Part shown: piece after piece, positions 1 through 11,269 of the stretch
How the letters are laid out: every line of letters starts with the position of its first letter
Numbering within the stretch: position 1 is the first letter of the stretch
Source: Jaapia argillacea MUCL 33604
Lineage: Eukaryota > Basidiomycota > Agaricomycetes > Jaapiales > Jaapiaceae
Assembly: GCA_000697665.1 (NCBI GenBank)
Contig: KL197735.1
Coordinates: 148,969-212,968, forward strand
DNA: 64,000 nt
Reading direction: 5' to 3'
Program-made: the position numbers and the translations under genes
The notes under the pieces: model-generated
What the model saw: only the letters and a program-made list of their open reading frames with translations
Database searches by the model: none
What the model was told of the DNA's origin: nothing

Positions 1-117
1 AACAATGAGGATACAACAATGAAAGAGAGAACAATGAAAGAGATAACAATGGTGGGGCAGTACGAGGCTGTACAAGGCTGTACAAGACGAGTCATTGGAT
101 GCTAATAATAGTATCGG

Positions 118-163
118 GTCCAAGATAAGATAAAGGTCCAAGATAAGATAAGATAAGATAAAA
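118..163. repeat. GATAA-type microsatellite
   Basis: A short simple repeat of AAGATAAGATAA units, in two runs split by a few bases. The preceding 110 bases are also low complexity, with repeated ACAATGAAAGAG-like and GGCTGTACAAG words. No gene was seen upstream of the first ORF. Confidence 0.7.
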
Positions 164-425
164 GGATGCTCAGTATCATAGACAAGGGAAATGATACGAA
201 AGCAAATGAAGTCCGATAAAAGAATGAAAACAACAGAAAATATACAAGTCCGGACGTGTTCACAACAACTAACCGTTTCATGCTCTCGGATCTGTCAGAT
301 GACCAGATCTCCTCACTTATGGATCACAGCAGAGTCTCGTTGAAACGTCCGATATTGAAACCTTCATTCCGTTCGAGATTATCATACCAGTCTCAACGCA
401 CTTGAGCCTGGTAGAGGAGCAAAGC

Positions 426-1142
426 TCAATTTCCTGATTCCAACATATGCGAGGGGTGTTGCTCGAGGTTAAAGTAGAACGTCATGAGAGCCGTAACGTG
501 CTTGACACTCCACCCCAGCTTCTTGGCCTTCTGCAGCATGGCATTCTTGCCCATTATCATTTGGTCCCAGGTGAGATCCTCATCCCGTACCACATTTCGC
601 GAGGCCTTGTAGGCTGCAATCGGTCGTAGGGTAACATATCCGTCAGTCCCGGTAAGACCCAGCGCATCATCCGCCGCAGTGTGAGCATTCTTGACTGCGT
701 CCAAGCAGCCTTGGGGGGTGAAGTAGAACAGTTCGACGTACTTGAAATTCTGGAGTTTGTTGATGGCATAGGGCGAGGGGCGAGGGGCAATGGCATCGCT
801 GACCATCCTTTTGTCATCAAAGTCATTTAACTTTGGCTTCTTCTTCTCCACCTCGCATCTCTCTAGCTCAGCCTCGTGCTCCAGCTCTTGCCTCTGCTGC
901 TCAGCGGCATCCCTTTCCACCTGAGCCTGCGCCTCCTGCAAGTTCCTGTCTGCAGCTTCCTGCTGCGCCCAGGTTTCCCTCTGCCTGGCATTGCCTGCAG
1001 TCCAGGCATCAAGTAGGTCCTGTAAAGCTTCCGCCTCTGTCTTACCAGCATTGACAAGCATATTCCGAATCCCAGCGTACGTGTCGTCCGCGAAGTTGGG
1101 TGCTACTTCTAAGTTCGGATTGTGAGTGATTCGGTCAGCCAT
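426..1142 (-). CDS. hypothetical coiled-coil protein (238 aa)
   Basis: An uninterrupted single-exon ORF with an ATG start. Residues about 35-105 are rich in Glu, Gln, Ala and Arg with almost no Pro or Gly, which predicts a long alpha-helical coiled coil. A Lys/Asp hinge (EKKKPKLNDFDD) follows, then a globular half with KLQNFKYVELFYFTPQGCLD and aromatic residues. I recall similar small ORFs as multi-copy families in mushroom genomes, often near repeats, but I cannot name a domain or function. CpG content is normal here, unlike the block that starts about 250 bases further on. The gene could be repeat-associated rather than a conserved host gene. Confidence 0.55.
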   Translation of the reverse strand: MADRITHNPNLEVAPNFADDTYAGIRNMLVNAGKTEAEALQDLLDAWTAGNARQRETWAQQEAADRNLQEAQAQVERDAAEQQRQELEHEAELERCEVEKKKPKLNDFDDKRMVSDAIAPRPSPYAINKLQNFKYVELFYFTPQGCLDAVKNAHTAADDALGLTGTDGYVTLRPIAAYKASRNVVRDEDLTWDQMIMGKNAMLQKAKKLGWSVKHVTALMTFYFNLEQHPSHMLESGN

Positions 1143-1445
1143 TCAGCGAACAGTTCATGCAGCTATGGGGATGCAATTAGGGATGGTAGTAGGTAGTACG
1201 AGCAAGAAGTAACTGAGGAGAGAGAGGAAAGAAAATAGCAGAGACCAGCAGGTATGCTGCTAGTAGACGTCATCGTGGTACAAAGACAAGAGTGTCCGTG
1301 CCGCGCCAGCCGCTCGCTCAAAGACTAAGTTCTATTCCTTCACTCGTGCCTCAATACGTAATAGAACTGGGATCACCCTCACTTGTACCATCCTTATGAG
1401 CACCTCTGCCTACCCTTCCACACCTCCCATCACCACTCTTGAACA

Positions 1446-4400
1446 TTGGGACACCCCTCAGCTGCTCAGTTTCCCACTTCAAGCTGGCAAACCCACCCAA
1501 CACCCAACACCCACCATTGCAATCCTTCTATCCCAACCACCCACTCCTCAAGTGAACCAGCCACCTCATTAAGGTACTGGATTTTCAACTTTGCACCTGC
1601 CCATCCAGATACTGACTCCACCCCTTCCTGGCCTCAAGCTGCCTTCCTGTTGTCAATCATGAAGTTTATTCAACTTAGCAAAGTAATGGAGGGTCAGGGG
1701 GTTAGTGTTCAAGTTTACAGAACTGGGGTAAGTAGCTATTTCTTCTTAATTCTGACTACCTACATCTTATGGGAACCTGATGCACTCATTGAGCTATCGC
1801 TTTCATTCCTATATAGACTTTCCTCATGCCTAACCCCCTTGACCCTGCTCCAGCCTCAAGCCCCTTGTATTTGTCTCAGCAGATGTATGTTCAACATATG
1901 AAGGTATCAGAGGGTTAGAAGGGTGTAAGTATGAGGTTATAGCCTTGCAGTAAGTTCAGGGTTCCTTTCTTGATGTATTGTTTGGCATATAAATTTTCTT
2001 TGTTCTTTAGATCTTTCCATCCACCCAACAACCCCAAGTCCACCTCCATGAACAACTCTGGCATGAGAGCATACTGCATCCCCACCTGTAGGCCCTCACC
2101 CATTCCACACTTTACTTCTCCAGCAGTAGACTCTGCCCAACACACTATCTTTGTAAAGTAATAGTGAGATAGATCTGATTCAAATGCATCTGTGAAGATT
2201 CTATACCTATCTATGCTGGCTATAAGAGAAAATATTGGCACCTATTACTATAGAACATCAGCCAGAAATATCTTTACTATAGAACTCTTCTAAGATTCCA
2301 TGGAAGCTATAGAATCTTCTTCTCAGAAGGTGGCACTATTATAGTGTTTTTCAAGAGGGACCCTTGGTATAAGGACTTTAGGTTCTATTATGTCTAGATA
2401 CATGCATCTAGGCACTCTGAATTTCAAACCCCTTTTTCTGATGCTGCAGCAGTTTTCACATGAACAACAGGTAGCCAGCTAATTGACAGGCAGCATCACC
2501 ATCCATAACAAAGCACCATGGTTGGATGAAAGGTGTGAGTGAGGGATGCTGATGTACACATTCCACAACCATTCTAATTATTCCTCCCATTGCTCCTGCA
2601 TCCATCTGTTTACATGTTGGCACAGCAAGAATTGGCAAGACACCTCACTCACCAAAAACCTTCAATGCCGCAACACTCATCTCCTTCCCCATATCTATGA
2701 TCTTGTTGTGATGTTTTGAGTATGATGTTCACTCCTCAAGTTGAAACTCATCCATATGGACTGCAGCTCCTCTCTGTCAAACAACATACATCAGTGATGA
2801 TATCATATCCTTCCAAACCTTCACAAAAGTCTCCTCTATATTGTGGTTGATCTCATTCACAGTGATAAGGCCAATAGAAGGCTCAAGTTGGGTCATGACA
2901 TGATGGTTGTGGATCATTGTTACAGATGGAAGCCCACATCCATGGTTCATAGTGAATGTGAGCACTCAGTTTCCTCTTCAATATCAGAGTGCTCCCATGT
3001 TAAGGTGTCACAGCATGTACTGGACAGGCTTGTACTGGCCCTCCTTGGCCTGAATCAACTTCTGTGCAATGGATTTGAGGCTCGAACCACGACATTACTG
3101 TGTATCGATGACAATGGGTCCTTGAGGAATGTCAGCAGTAGTGATTTCATTGAGAAGGTTCTTGTGATCTTGGAGAGTGGACTTGAGTGAATTAATGTGG
3201 TGGTGATCATTAGCAGCCTGTCACTGAACATTAGTGATCAAGATCTTGGAAACTTGGACCATATGAACTGTTGTCTCAGATCCCGAACTCTCCAATTTGA
3301 TTGATCAAGAGCATTGCAAAACTGTTTTGCACTCATCTTGGACACAGAGACGGACTTGTGTGAGGCCTGTGCAGTCTTCACAGCTTGCTAGAGATATCAA
3401 GGGACATCAGCTGTGCAGGCAGGGCAAAGATAGTCCCCATTGAGCCATTGTTGGTGACAATTCATCGCAAACACATAATGATTTTGATTCTGATCAATTG
3501 TGATGTCCATTGCAAGAGAGGTGCCAAGAGAGGACCAGGAGAAGGTCATATTGAAGCTGCCAATACACTGAAGATTCTCAGGCCACTGGATCACAAGTCT
3601 GGGACATGATTATTTATGCACAAAAGCAGGTGGTGTTGTGGTGGGAGGATGAGACAACAAAATTTGATGTTGCGAGATTAGGAAGCTGAGGTATCAAACT
3701 TCATTTGGGGATGCAGCCAGCAGGAGCATCCCAATGCTGGTAGAGATGTGATAGATTGTGCCACTCCAGTTGTTTTGAAGCTTTGATATTCATACCAATC
3801 CACTCATCACATCTTGGGCACTCCAACCACCATCAATTTGATTCTTGGTTCACACATGTCTGGATGACTTCTTCATCACTGTAATGGTCTGGACCTGGTA
3901 TCCTGGGATGTGGTAAATGATTCTCACCCTCATGGTCAAGACAGACTGATGGAACACTGGAGGGAGGAAAGGATGGATGTTGGCCAAAAACTGGTGAGAG
4001 TGGTGATGATCTCAGAAGGGCCCAATCCTCAGCTGACTGGGTTTGAAAGAGAAGAGACAAAGCAGAGTGGGTGGATTTGAGTGGAATGCAGGAGGTTTGA
4101 CAGGGTAGTAGGGTGGGTGGTTGTAGGAATGAATATACTGGCCATGCAATCTGTTCAAATCACCAACTGTTAGGACTGCAGTAGATCACATGCAGATGAA
4201 TTACTTACATTCACATTTTGAGACCTATCAAACAGGCTCTCATTTATGTTCAGCGGCAGCTCATGGGCTGAAAGTATTGAGGTATTTGAGAGAAGGAGGA
4301 GTTCATTATTTTGGGTAATATGATGGTTTACAGGGGTACCATAGTGGGCATTAGTGTTCTGTGAAGGATGAATTATTCATTAAGAATAACAACAAATTGG

Positions 4401-4900
4401 AGAGTGGGAGAACAAAAGGCATGCATAGTCCCCCAAGCCCACCAAGGATGGCAGGACAATATCCTTGGGGGTAGAATTCAAGGAGATTGAGGATGTGGTA
4501 TAGAGAGGATTTCTGTCCAGATAGAAAGTGGACAACAAGAACAGACATGTCCAATCTCTTTGACAGGTTTCAGCCACTGCTTACAAGATTTGAATACTCC
4601 TTTTGGTAGCATTTCACAGTTCTTTGCTCCAATGACCTAACAGCTCCACTCTCAACCCAATTGTCTGGAATTGCTGATCTGTTTGCCTCTTGGTTTCACC
4701 AGTCTACAGTCATATACGACACTTATCTGAATGCCCTGACATTCTACATGCGAGTTGTCTTATATCAGGACATCATTTGCCCTGCAGGATTGTCAACATC
4801 CAACATAAGGTTGATTTGAACCTTGATGGACCAATCATCCCAGATATCTCATTGTCATTATTGTTGTTGTTGTAGAGGCTGTTTGGTGAGTTGAGTTGGG
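1446..4900. other. decayed sequence, no confident gene
   Basis: Only short ORFs are present on either strand. The minus strand between about 4.06 and 3.38 kb keeps protein-like stretches with cysteine pairs (WWWLECPRCDEWIG and NGDYLCPACTADV) separated by frame breaks, and further remnants continue to about 2.45 kb. This suggests an old Cys-containing, probably transposon-related ORF on the minus strand. On the plus strand near 1.82-1.90 kb a stretch reading NPLDPAPASSPLYLSQQMYV looks like an old exon end. I could not assign a family to either. Confidence 0.35.
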
Positions 4901-5089
4901 GAGGTTATAAGGGTCTTGACTTCAAATCTCTGCCCCATTGAATCCAGTGTGGCAGAAGTAATGTCAGAGAGATAGAGACCAGTGAGTTGATCTGTTGCTG
5001 GGAGGGGAAATAAGTGTATGAGAATCATCAAACACATACTAGTACCACAGTCCTGCTTGTTCTGTTAATTAAGAATTGGAAATCCAAAA

Positions 5090-5410
5090 ATGCTCTGATC
5101 CTTCCAAAACAGGAAACAAGTCAGTCACTTATTCCCAACGGTGGCAAAGACAAAGCTAGTCCTTGCCATGGGCCACCAAACAGGATCAGCAATAGGGAAA
5201 TGAAAGCATTCTTCAAAAAAAGACAATGGAGGAGCAGATGGACCAGCAAAGCCAGGTCCCAAAGAAAAATATATCCTATGACAAGTTTCCCACCACAACC
5301 AGTTATCTATTATCTTCATTGCTTTGTATTTTCCTTTTTTTTGCAAGGTAGAAACAGCACTATCACTAGCATACCCATCCAAATCCCTTCTCCAACCACA
5401 ATCTATTAGT
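5090..5410 (+). pseudogene. trm8 5' fragment, CpG-decayed duplicate
   Basis: This segment matches the 5' end of the intact tRNA m7G methyltransferase gene at 15.25-15.59 kb over exon 1, intron 1 and the start of exon 2. The start codon is kept at 5168, but the reading frame is broken soon after (GGAAAACGGAAG becomes GGGAAATGAAAG). Most differences are CG to TG or CA: GGCCGCCAAACGGGATCA in the intact gene reads GGCCACCAAACAGGATCA here, and CGGCACTATCGCCAGCGTG reads CAGCACTATCACTAGCATA. The rest of the gene is absent, so this is a truncated non-functional duplicate. F-box-like sequence follows almost at once, as if the intervening kilobase were deleted. Confidence 0.85.
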
Positions 5411-5454
5411 ATACCCCCACCTTAAAGCCTGTTTGAACTAATTACCTCTGGAGC

Positions 5455-6050
5455 ACTGAAAGTTCAAAGTCTCTGACAAGATGTACTAAGCAACCTGGTC
5501 AGGGTAGCAAATTTGATAGGTTCATCCCCAGATAATGAACTCTTCTTGAATTCAAGGATATTAGGACAGTGATTGATAAGAAAGGCACAGCTGTATGAGA
5601 TGATGTGCTACTCAACTATAACCAATGGTCTGTGAGTTTTAATGAGATTGGCAAATGCACAACAGAATTTGAGAAGAAAAGAATCTTGGATTCAGAGTGC
5701 GAGGGCACACAGTCGAGAGGGAGGTGAGAAATATTGGGAGGTGTGTGTATGTTATTGGAGAAGGGCAATTGGTTGTGTTGTCACCAACCTAAGCATCAAG
5801 CTTGAAGGCTTTGAATGAGGTGGAAGATTCAGCAAGGAGTGGGATGCTTTTGAGGTGGGAGAAAAATATACTTGACTGCATGACACAAAGAAGGGGTCTT
5901 GATCATATGTTTCATCTTTTTGTCAAACACCTTCCAAGATGAACTGTTCAACAATGCTTTGTTAAGAGTCACCTGTTTGAAGAACCATGGATAACATGCC
6001 TCCCTCATTTAGGTGTCAACTATAGAGACTATGATGTAAAACCCTGGTTC
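5455..6050 (-). pseudogene. F-box/LRR gene relic, CpG-decayed
   Basis: This segment aligns along its length with the F-box array at 16.6-22.5 kb on the same strand. Landmarks such as AGGATATTAGGACAGTG, GAGAAATATTGGGAGG and the Trp-Leu-Phe-His-Lys region are recognisable. CpG sites are largely converted and several frame breaks exist, so no product is expected. It lies directly after the trm8 fragment, in the same order as trm8 and the F-box genes in the intact locus, so both probably came from one duplication of that neighbourhood followed by internal loss. Confidence 0.75.
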
Positions 6051-6719
6051 TATCTCTTCTCCATCCTATCCATTTGTCTGTGGCCTTCTGTTTTCTGGTT
6101 ACAACCAGCATAATAGTGGTAGTAATACAACATACTGGTCCTACTGTTCATACTTGTTTCACATTTATCATTGCTGCTCCTTTCATCTCATTGTTTCTTA
6201 CTAAGCATCTAGTCTCTCCATAGACCTTCTATGCTCCCTCTTAGTTCTACTCCTATACTTTAGACATTCTTCAACTCAGATCCTAGGGATTTTATTTTAT
6301 TCTATCTCTTCTCTGTCCATGTATAACCTAGCTGTAGCAGAATAGATTCTTAAATACTGTGAACCTATAAGTCAAGGCCTGTCACTGTGTAGATGTATTG
6401 AGAGCAATAGAGCAAACAAATATGAAGAGCAGGAAACCAGAACCCAAGTAGTACAACAACTATAGAAAGAAATTTGGATTGATATGGAAAGAGTTGACTG
6501 GTAGAGAGAATCAAAATGAAAACAACTACAATTATCAGATATATTTGTAAGACATATTGAGAAATGAAATACAATGACAGAAGTTCTAAGGACAGAATGT
6601 TCACAGTGAGGAGGATCATTCAGAAATTGTAGAAGTAGAATAGAGAGCCATGAGGAGCCCATTTTAGTGAGGCTAATGATGATCAAAACAAAGTTAGTGA
6701 GGATTACTTGGAAATAGAA

Positions 6720-9700
6720 GAATTTTACCATCAAATTATCCACAATGAGCAGATAGAGCCACTTTTCTTTAGCCTTCTTATCCATTTGAAAAACATCAAC
6801 TTCAGTATAACTGTTCTCGACCAACTGCCTGACATAAGTGACATAGCCAGATGAATTGTACTTCTTCACAGCTTTAGCAAATTTGTCAATAAATCCCTTG
6901 CCAGAGAACCAGAATGAATGCTCCACAATTAGCAGAATGGCTGAAAGAAAAGTTAATAGAGTAAGAATGCCAAAAAATATGTGAAGCACCTGCAACACAT
7001 TGCAAATAGAAAAGATTCTAAAAAGGAAAAAAGTTCAAATGGCTAGCAATCAGAGTATACTAAGAGTATAGTGTGGGTCTTACAGAAGAAACACTGCCAA
7101 GCATCCTAAATGTGGGCTGCAACATTGCAAGGGATCCAATCTAGGATATAGTATACACAACCATTGGATAGTGAAAAATAATGGACATGAGATAAAAAAT
7201 CTCATTGAAATTCTGGAGTGAATACATACAGTCTGGATGAGAAAACAATAAGAAAAGAAAGATCAGTTGATAATAAAATAGAGGTCATTGACAACTTATG
7301 ACTCACTTGCTGATGAAAGACAGAAGCAGGCAGGCTTCAGTCAGCTGGCTATGAAACAGAAGTCATTGGCAACTTATGACACACCTCCTGATAAAAGACA
7401 GAAGCAAGCAGACTCTAGTCAGCTGGCTAGGAAACAGAAGTCATTGTCAACTTATGACTCACCATCTGATGAAAGACAGAAGCAAGCAGACTTCAGTCAG
7501 CTGGCTAGAAAACAGAAGTCATTGACAACTTATGACTCACTGCCTGATGAAAGACAGAAGCAAGCAGACTCCAGTCAGCCCACCATGAAATAGAAGTCAT
7601 TGGCAACTTATAACTCACCACCTGATAAAAGACAGAAGCAAGCAGACTTCAGTCAGCTGGCTAGAAAACAGAAGTCATTGACAACTTATGGCTTACTGCC
7701 TGATAAACAACAGAAGCAAGCAGACTCCAGTCAGCCCACCATGAATTAGAAATCATTGGCAACATAAGACTCACCACCTGATAAAAGACAGAAGCAAGCA
7801 GATGTCAGTCAGCGGGCTATGACACAGAAGTCTCTGGCAACTTATGACTTACTTGCTGATGAAAGATAGACACAAGCAGACTCCATTCAGATGGCTAGGA
7901 AACAGAAGTCATTGGTAACTTATGACTCACTGCCTGATGAAAGACAGAAGCATTCAGACTCCAGTCAGCTAGCTACAAACAGAAGTCATTAGCAACTTAT
8001 GACTCACCCACTAATGAACAACAGAAATAAGCAGACTCCAGTCAGCTGGATATGAAACAGAAGTCATTGGCAACTTATGACTTACTCCCTGATGAAAGAC
8101 AGAAGCAAGTGGACTCCAGTCAACTGGCTATGAAACAGAAGTCATTGGCAGCTTATAACTCACAGACTGATGAAAGATACAAGCAAGCAGACTCCAGTCA
8201 GCTGGCTATCAAATAGAAGTCATTAGTGACTTATGACACACCTTCTGATGAAAGACAGAAGCATTCAGACTCCAGTCAGCTGGCTACACAACAGAAGTCA
8301 TTGGCAACTTATGACTCACCAACTGATGAAAGACAGAAGCAAGCAGACTCCAGTCACTGGCCATGAGACAGAAGTCACTGGCAACTTATGACTCACCCCC
8401 TGATAAAAGACAGAAGCAAGCAGATGTCAGTCAGCTGGCCATGAAACAGAAGTCACTGGCAACTTATGACTCACTCGCTAATGAAAGACAGACACAAACA
8501 GACTCCAGTCAGCTGGCTATGAAACAGAAGTCATTGGCAACTTATGACACACCTTCTAATGAAAGACAGGAGCAACCAGACTCCATTCAGCTGGCTATGA
8601 AACAAAAGTCATTGGCAACTTATGACTCACCCACTGATGAAAGACAGAAGCAACCAGACTTCAGTCAGCTGGCTACTAAAGAGAAGTCATTGGCAACTTA
8701 TGACTCACCACCTAATAAAAGACAGAAGCAAGCAGACTCCAGTCAACTGGCTATGAAACAGAAGCCATTGGCAACTTATGACTCACCAACTGATGAAAGA
8801 CAGAAGCAAGGAGACTCCAGTCAGTTGGCTATGAAACAGAAGTTATTGGCAACTTATGACTCACTAACTGATGAAAGACAGAAGCAAGTATACACCAGTC
8901 AGCTGGCTAGAAAGCAGAAGTCATTGACAACTTATGACTCACTGCCTGATAAAAGACAGAAGCAAGCAGACTCCAGTCAGCCCACCATGAAATAGAAGTC
9001 ATTGGCAACTGATGACTCACTATCTGATAAAAGACAGAAGCAAGCAGACACAAGTCAGCTGGCCATGAAACAGAAGTCTCTAGCAACTTATGACTTACTC
9101 GCTAATGAAAGACAGACACAAGCAGACTCCAGTCAGCTGGCTAGGAAGCAGAAGTCATTGACAACTTATGACTTACTTGCTGATGAAAGACAGAAGCAAA
9201 TAGAATCCAGTCAGCTGACTATGAGACAGAACTTATTGGCAACTTCTGACTCACATGCTGATGAAAGACAGAAGCAAGCAGACTCCAGTCAGCTGGCTAT
9301 GAAACAGAAGTCATTGGCAACTTATAACTCACTTGCTAATAAAAGACAGGTGCAAGTAGACTCCAGTCAACCAGCTATGAAACAGAAGTCATTGGCAACT
9401 TATGACTCACTCCCTGATGAAGACAGAAGCAAGCAAACTCCAGTCAGCCATGAAACAGAAGTTGTGGACAGCTTATGACTCACAGACTGATGAAAGACAG
9501 AAGCAAGCAGACTTCAGTCAGCTAGCTATGAAACAGAAGTCATTGGCAACTTATGACTCACCCACTAATGAAAGACAGAAGCAAGCAGACTCCAGTCAGC
9601 TGGCTATGAAGCAGAATTTATTGACAACTTATGACTCACCGACTGATGAAAGATAGAAGCAAGCAGACTCTAGTCAGCTGGCTATGAAATAGAAGTTCTT

Positions 9701-11180
9701 GGCAACTTATGACTTACCCACTGATGAAAGAGAAGCAAGTAGAGTCCAGTCAGCTGGCTATGAAACAGAAGCCATTGGCAACTTATGACTCACCCACTGA
9801 TGAAGGATAGATGCAAGCAGACTCCAGTCAGCTAGCTATGAAACAGAAGTCATTGGAAACTTATGACTAACCTTGTAATCAAGAAGGGGAGTAAATATTA
9901 GTATATTGTTTCATCTTTATGGTCACCTACCCAATAGTGGGGGTATATCATCAACATGTCATCCAATATCTTCTCATCCATATATCCTTCACTTTCTACT
10001 CTTGACCGCCTACACATTCAATATGTTATCTCTAACATGCAGTATAATATTCTATAAGTTGCTTACTGAATTGCTCGGCTAATACATAGCTTCAGATTGT
10101 TTGCCTGAGTTGTGATAAAGATTTGTTGTAATGTGGTGTTGTTAATAGCTGCTGCTGTCTTTTCTGTAAGTTCTGGACACTGATTTAAGGGCTTATCCAT
10201 ATCTAGACAAATTCAACTTCATAACTTGCACAATATTTATTAATACACACACCTTGAAGGCAAACCCATTCTTTGGGAGGGTACTTTGCCTTCTTAAGTT
10301 GATTGAGATACTGCTGCTGAAAATTTTCAAGTGCATATTGAGGTGCTTCTTTCCAAGCACTCTTAAGGTCTTGACCCTGTGACTTTAACTCAACCACAGC
10401 CTTTACTATTTGAGCATCAAATTTGGTGAAGATGGCAACCACAGGTACTACAATTCAACATTTTCTAAGCCATCAAATTGCTATCATCAAATTTCTCACT
10501 TACCATCTCCAGTTCCAATCTCAAAGAATGTCATCTCTGCAGCGGAAACTGGTCGATCCCCATCCAAGGGGATGCAATACCTATGGCCCAGGTGCTCAAT
10601 GACAAATAAAGCAAAATTTGGACAGAACAGAATATTGAATACTAACCAAATGACATGCAGTCTGTCCCTCAATCTTTCATAGGTAGCATACACATCAATG
10701 AATTCCTTCACTGTTTGTAACTCTTTTTCTGATCCTGCTTCAAAGCCTCGAGAGTCATGAAACACAAAATTGCTGCCAGGATAAGTAATTTGGTGCTGGA
10801 TATCATGCTCTCCTCGCTATTGAGAAAAGTGGAAAACTTCATATGATATCACCAGAGTAACCCCCTTGCCTACCATGGTTGTTGGCTGTTTAAACCAAGA
10901 TGATCTCAACTAATGCCTGTCAGCAACCAAACAACGACAAAATACACTTAGCACATACCTTGTTCCCGTCCTTATCGTAAATGATGGGCTTGGTTCCGGG
11001 TTTTGCATTGCAAACCTTCTGAAGAATGGTTGTTTTACCGGCGTTGGCTCTCCCGATGATGAGGATCCGAAACTGGGGGCAATCCCTTTTGGCCTCGATG
11101 AAGTCAGTGTATAATGGGGTGGTTTCATCGAGGGGGCCTGGATTGACGTTTGGGGCGGAATGGTCAGCGATATTAGCCAT
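6720..11180 (-). pseudogene. P-loop GTPase (G domain) gene, probably damaged
   Basis: Six exons are visible: 11180-10959, 10816-10647, 10580-10504, 10447-10253, 10202-10067 and 6940 to about 6720. A short exon between the first two may be missing from this model. The Walker A/G1 motif is GRANAGKTT, G3 is HDSRGFE and G4 is TKFD. The last exon carries HSFWFSGKGFIDKFAKAVKK, the hallmark C-terminal block of a GTPase family expanded in Agaricomycetes whose role is unknown. Damage: exon 5 appears to lack two bases before ITTQANNLKLCISRAIQ, which breaks the frame. The final intron is about 3.1 kb instead of about 55 nt and contains the minisatellite. Exon 1 is CpG-rich and the rest CpG-poor. The 3' end is uncertain. 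The gene may be recently dead, or expressed only as a truncated GTPase. Confidence 0.7.
7283..9868. repeat. 78-bp minisatellite, about 33 units
   Basis: A head-to-tail array of a 78-bp unit (starting AAGTCATTGGCAACTTATGA) runs for about 2.6 kb. Units vary by scattered substitutions with few indels. On the plus strand each unit is open in one frame and encodes 26 residues with the core ATYDSPTDERQKQADSSQLA, so long ORFs arise by chance (8363-8995 is the longest). Several units carry TAG stops or small deletions in that frame. The array sits inside the last intron of the GTPase gene on the opposite strand. It is more likely a non-coding tandem expansion than a repetitive protein gene. Confidence 0.9.
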
Positions 11181-11269
11181 GGTCGACAGCAGGTGGCTCC
11201 GATGGAGTAGCGATCGAGGTGGATGGAGTTGGGAGGGCTGTGAGTCTGAGACGCGGTCAGGATCTCTGA

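Larger units (their letters stand above)
1400..10920. other. CpG-depleted, AT-rich block
   Basis: From about 1.4 kb CG dinucleotides become rare while TG and CA are common. Normal CpG density returns sharply near 10.92 kb. The block holds decayed gene copies (trm8 fragment, F-box relic), a minisatellite and the downstream exons of a GTPase gene whose first exon lies outside it. Known background: basidiomycetes methylate CpG in repeats, and deamination then turns CG into TG or CA. The CpG-poor trm8 copy shows that pattern directly against its intact counterpart. I infer a methylated, repeat-like compartment. A CpG observed/expected profile would test this. Confidence 0.8.

Noticed and set aside
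8363-8995. Repetitive 210-aa protein encoded by the minisatellite
   Set aside because: Adjacent units carry stops and small deletions in the same frame, no start or signal context is clear, and the array lies in an intron of a gene on the other strand.
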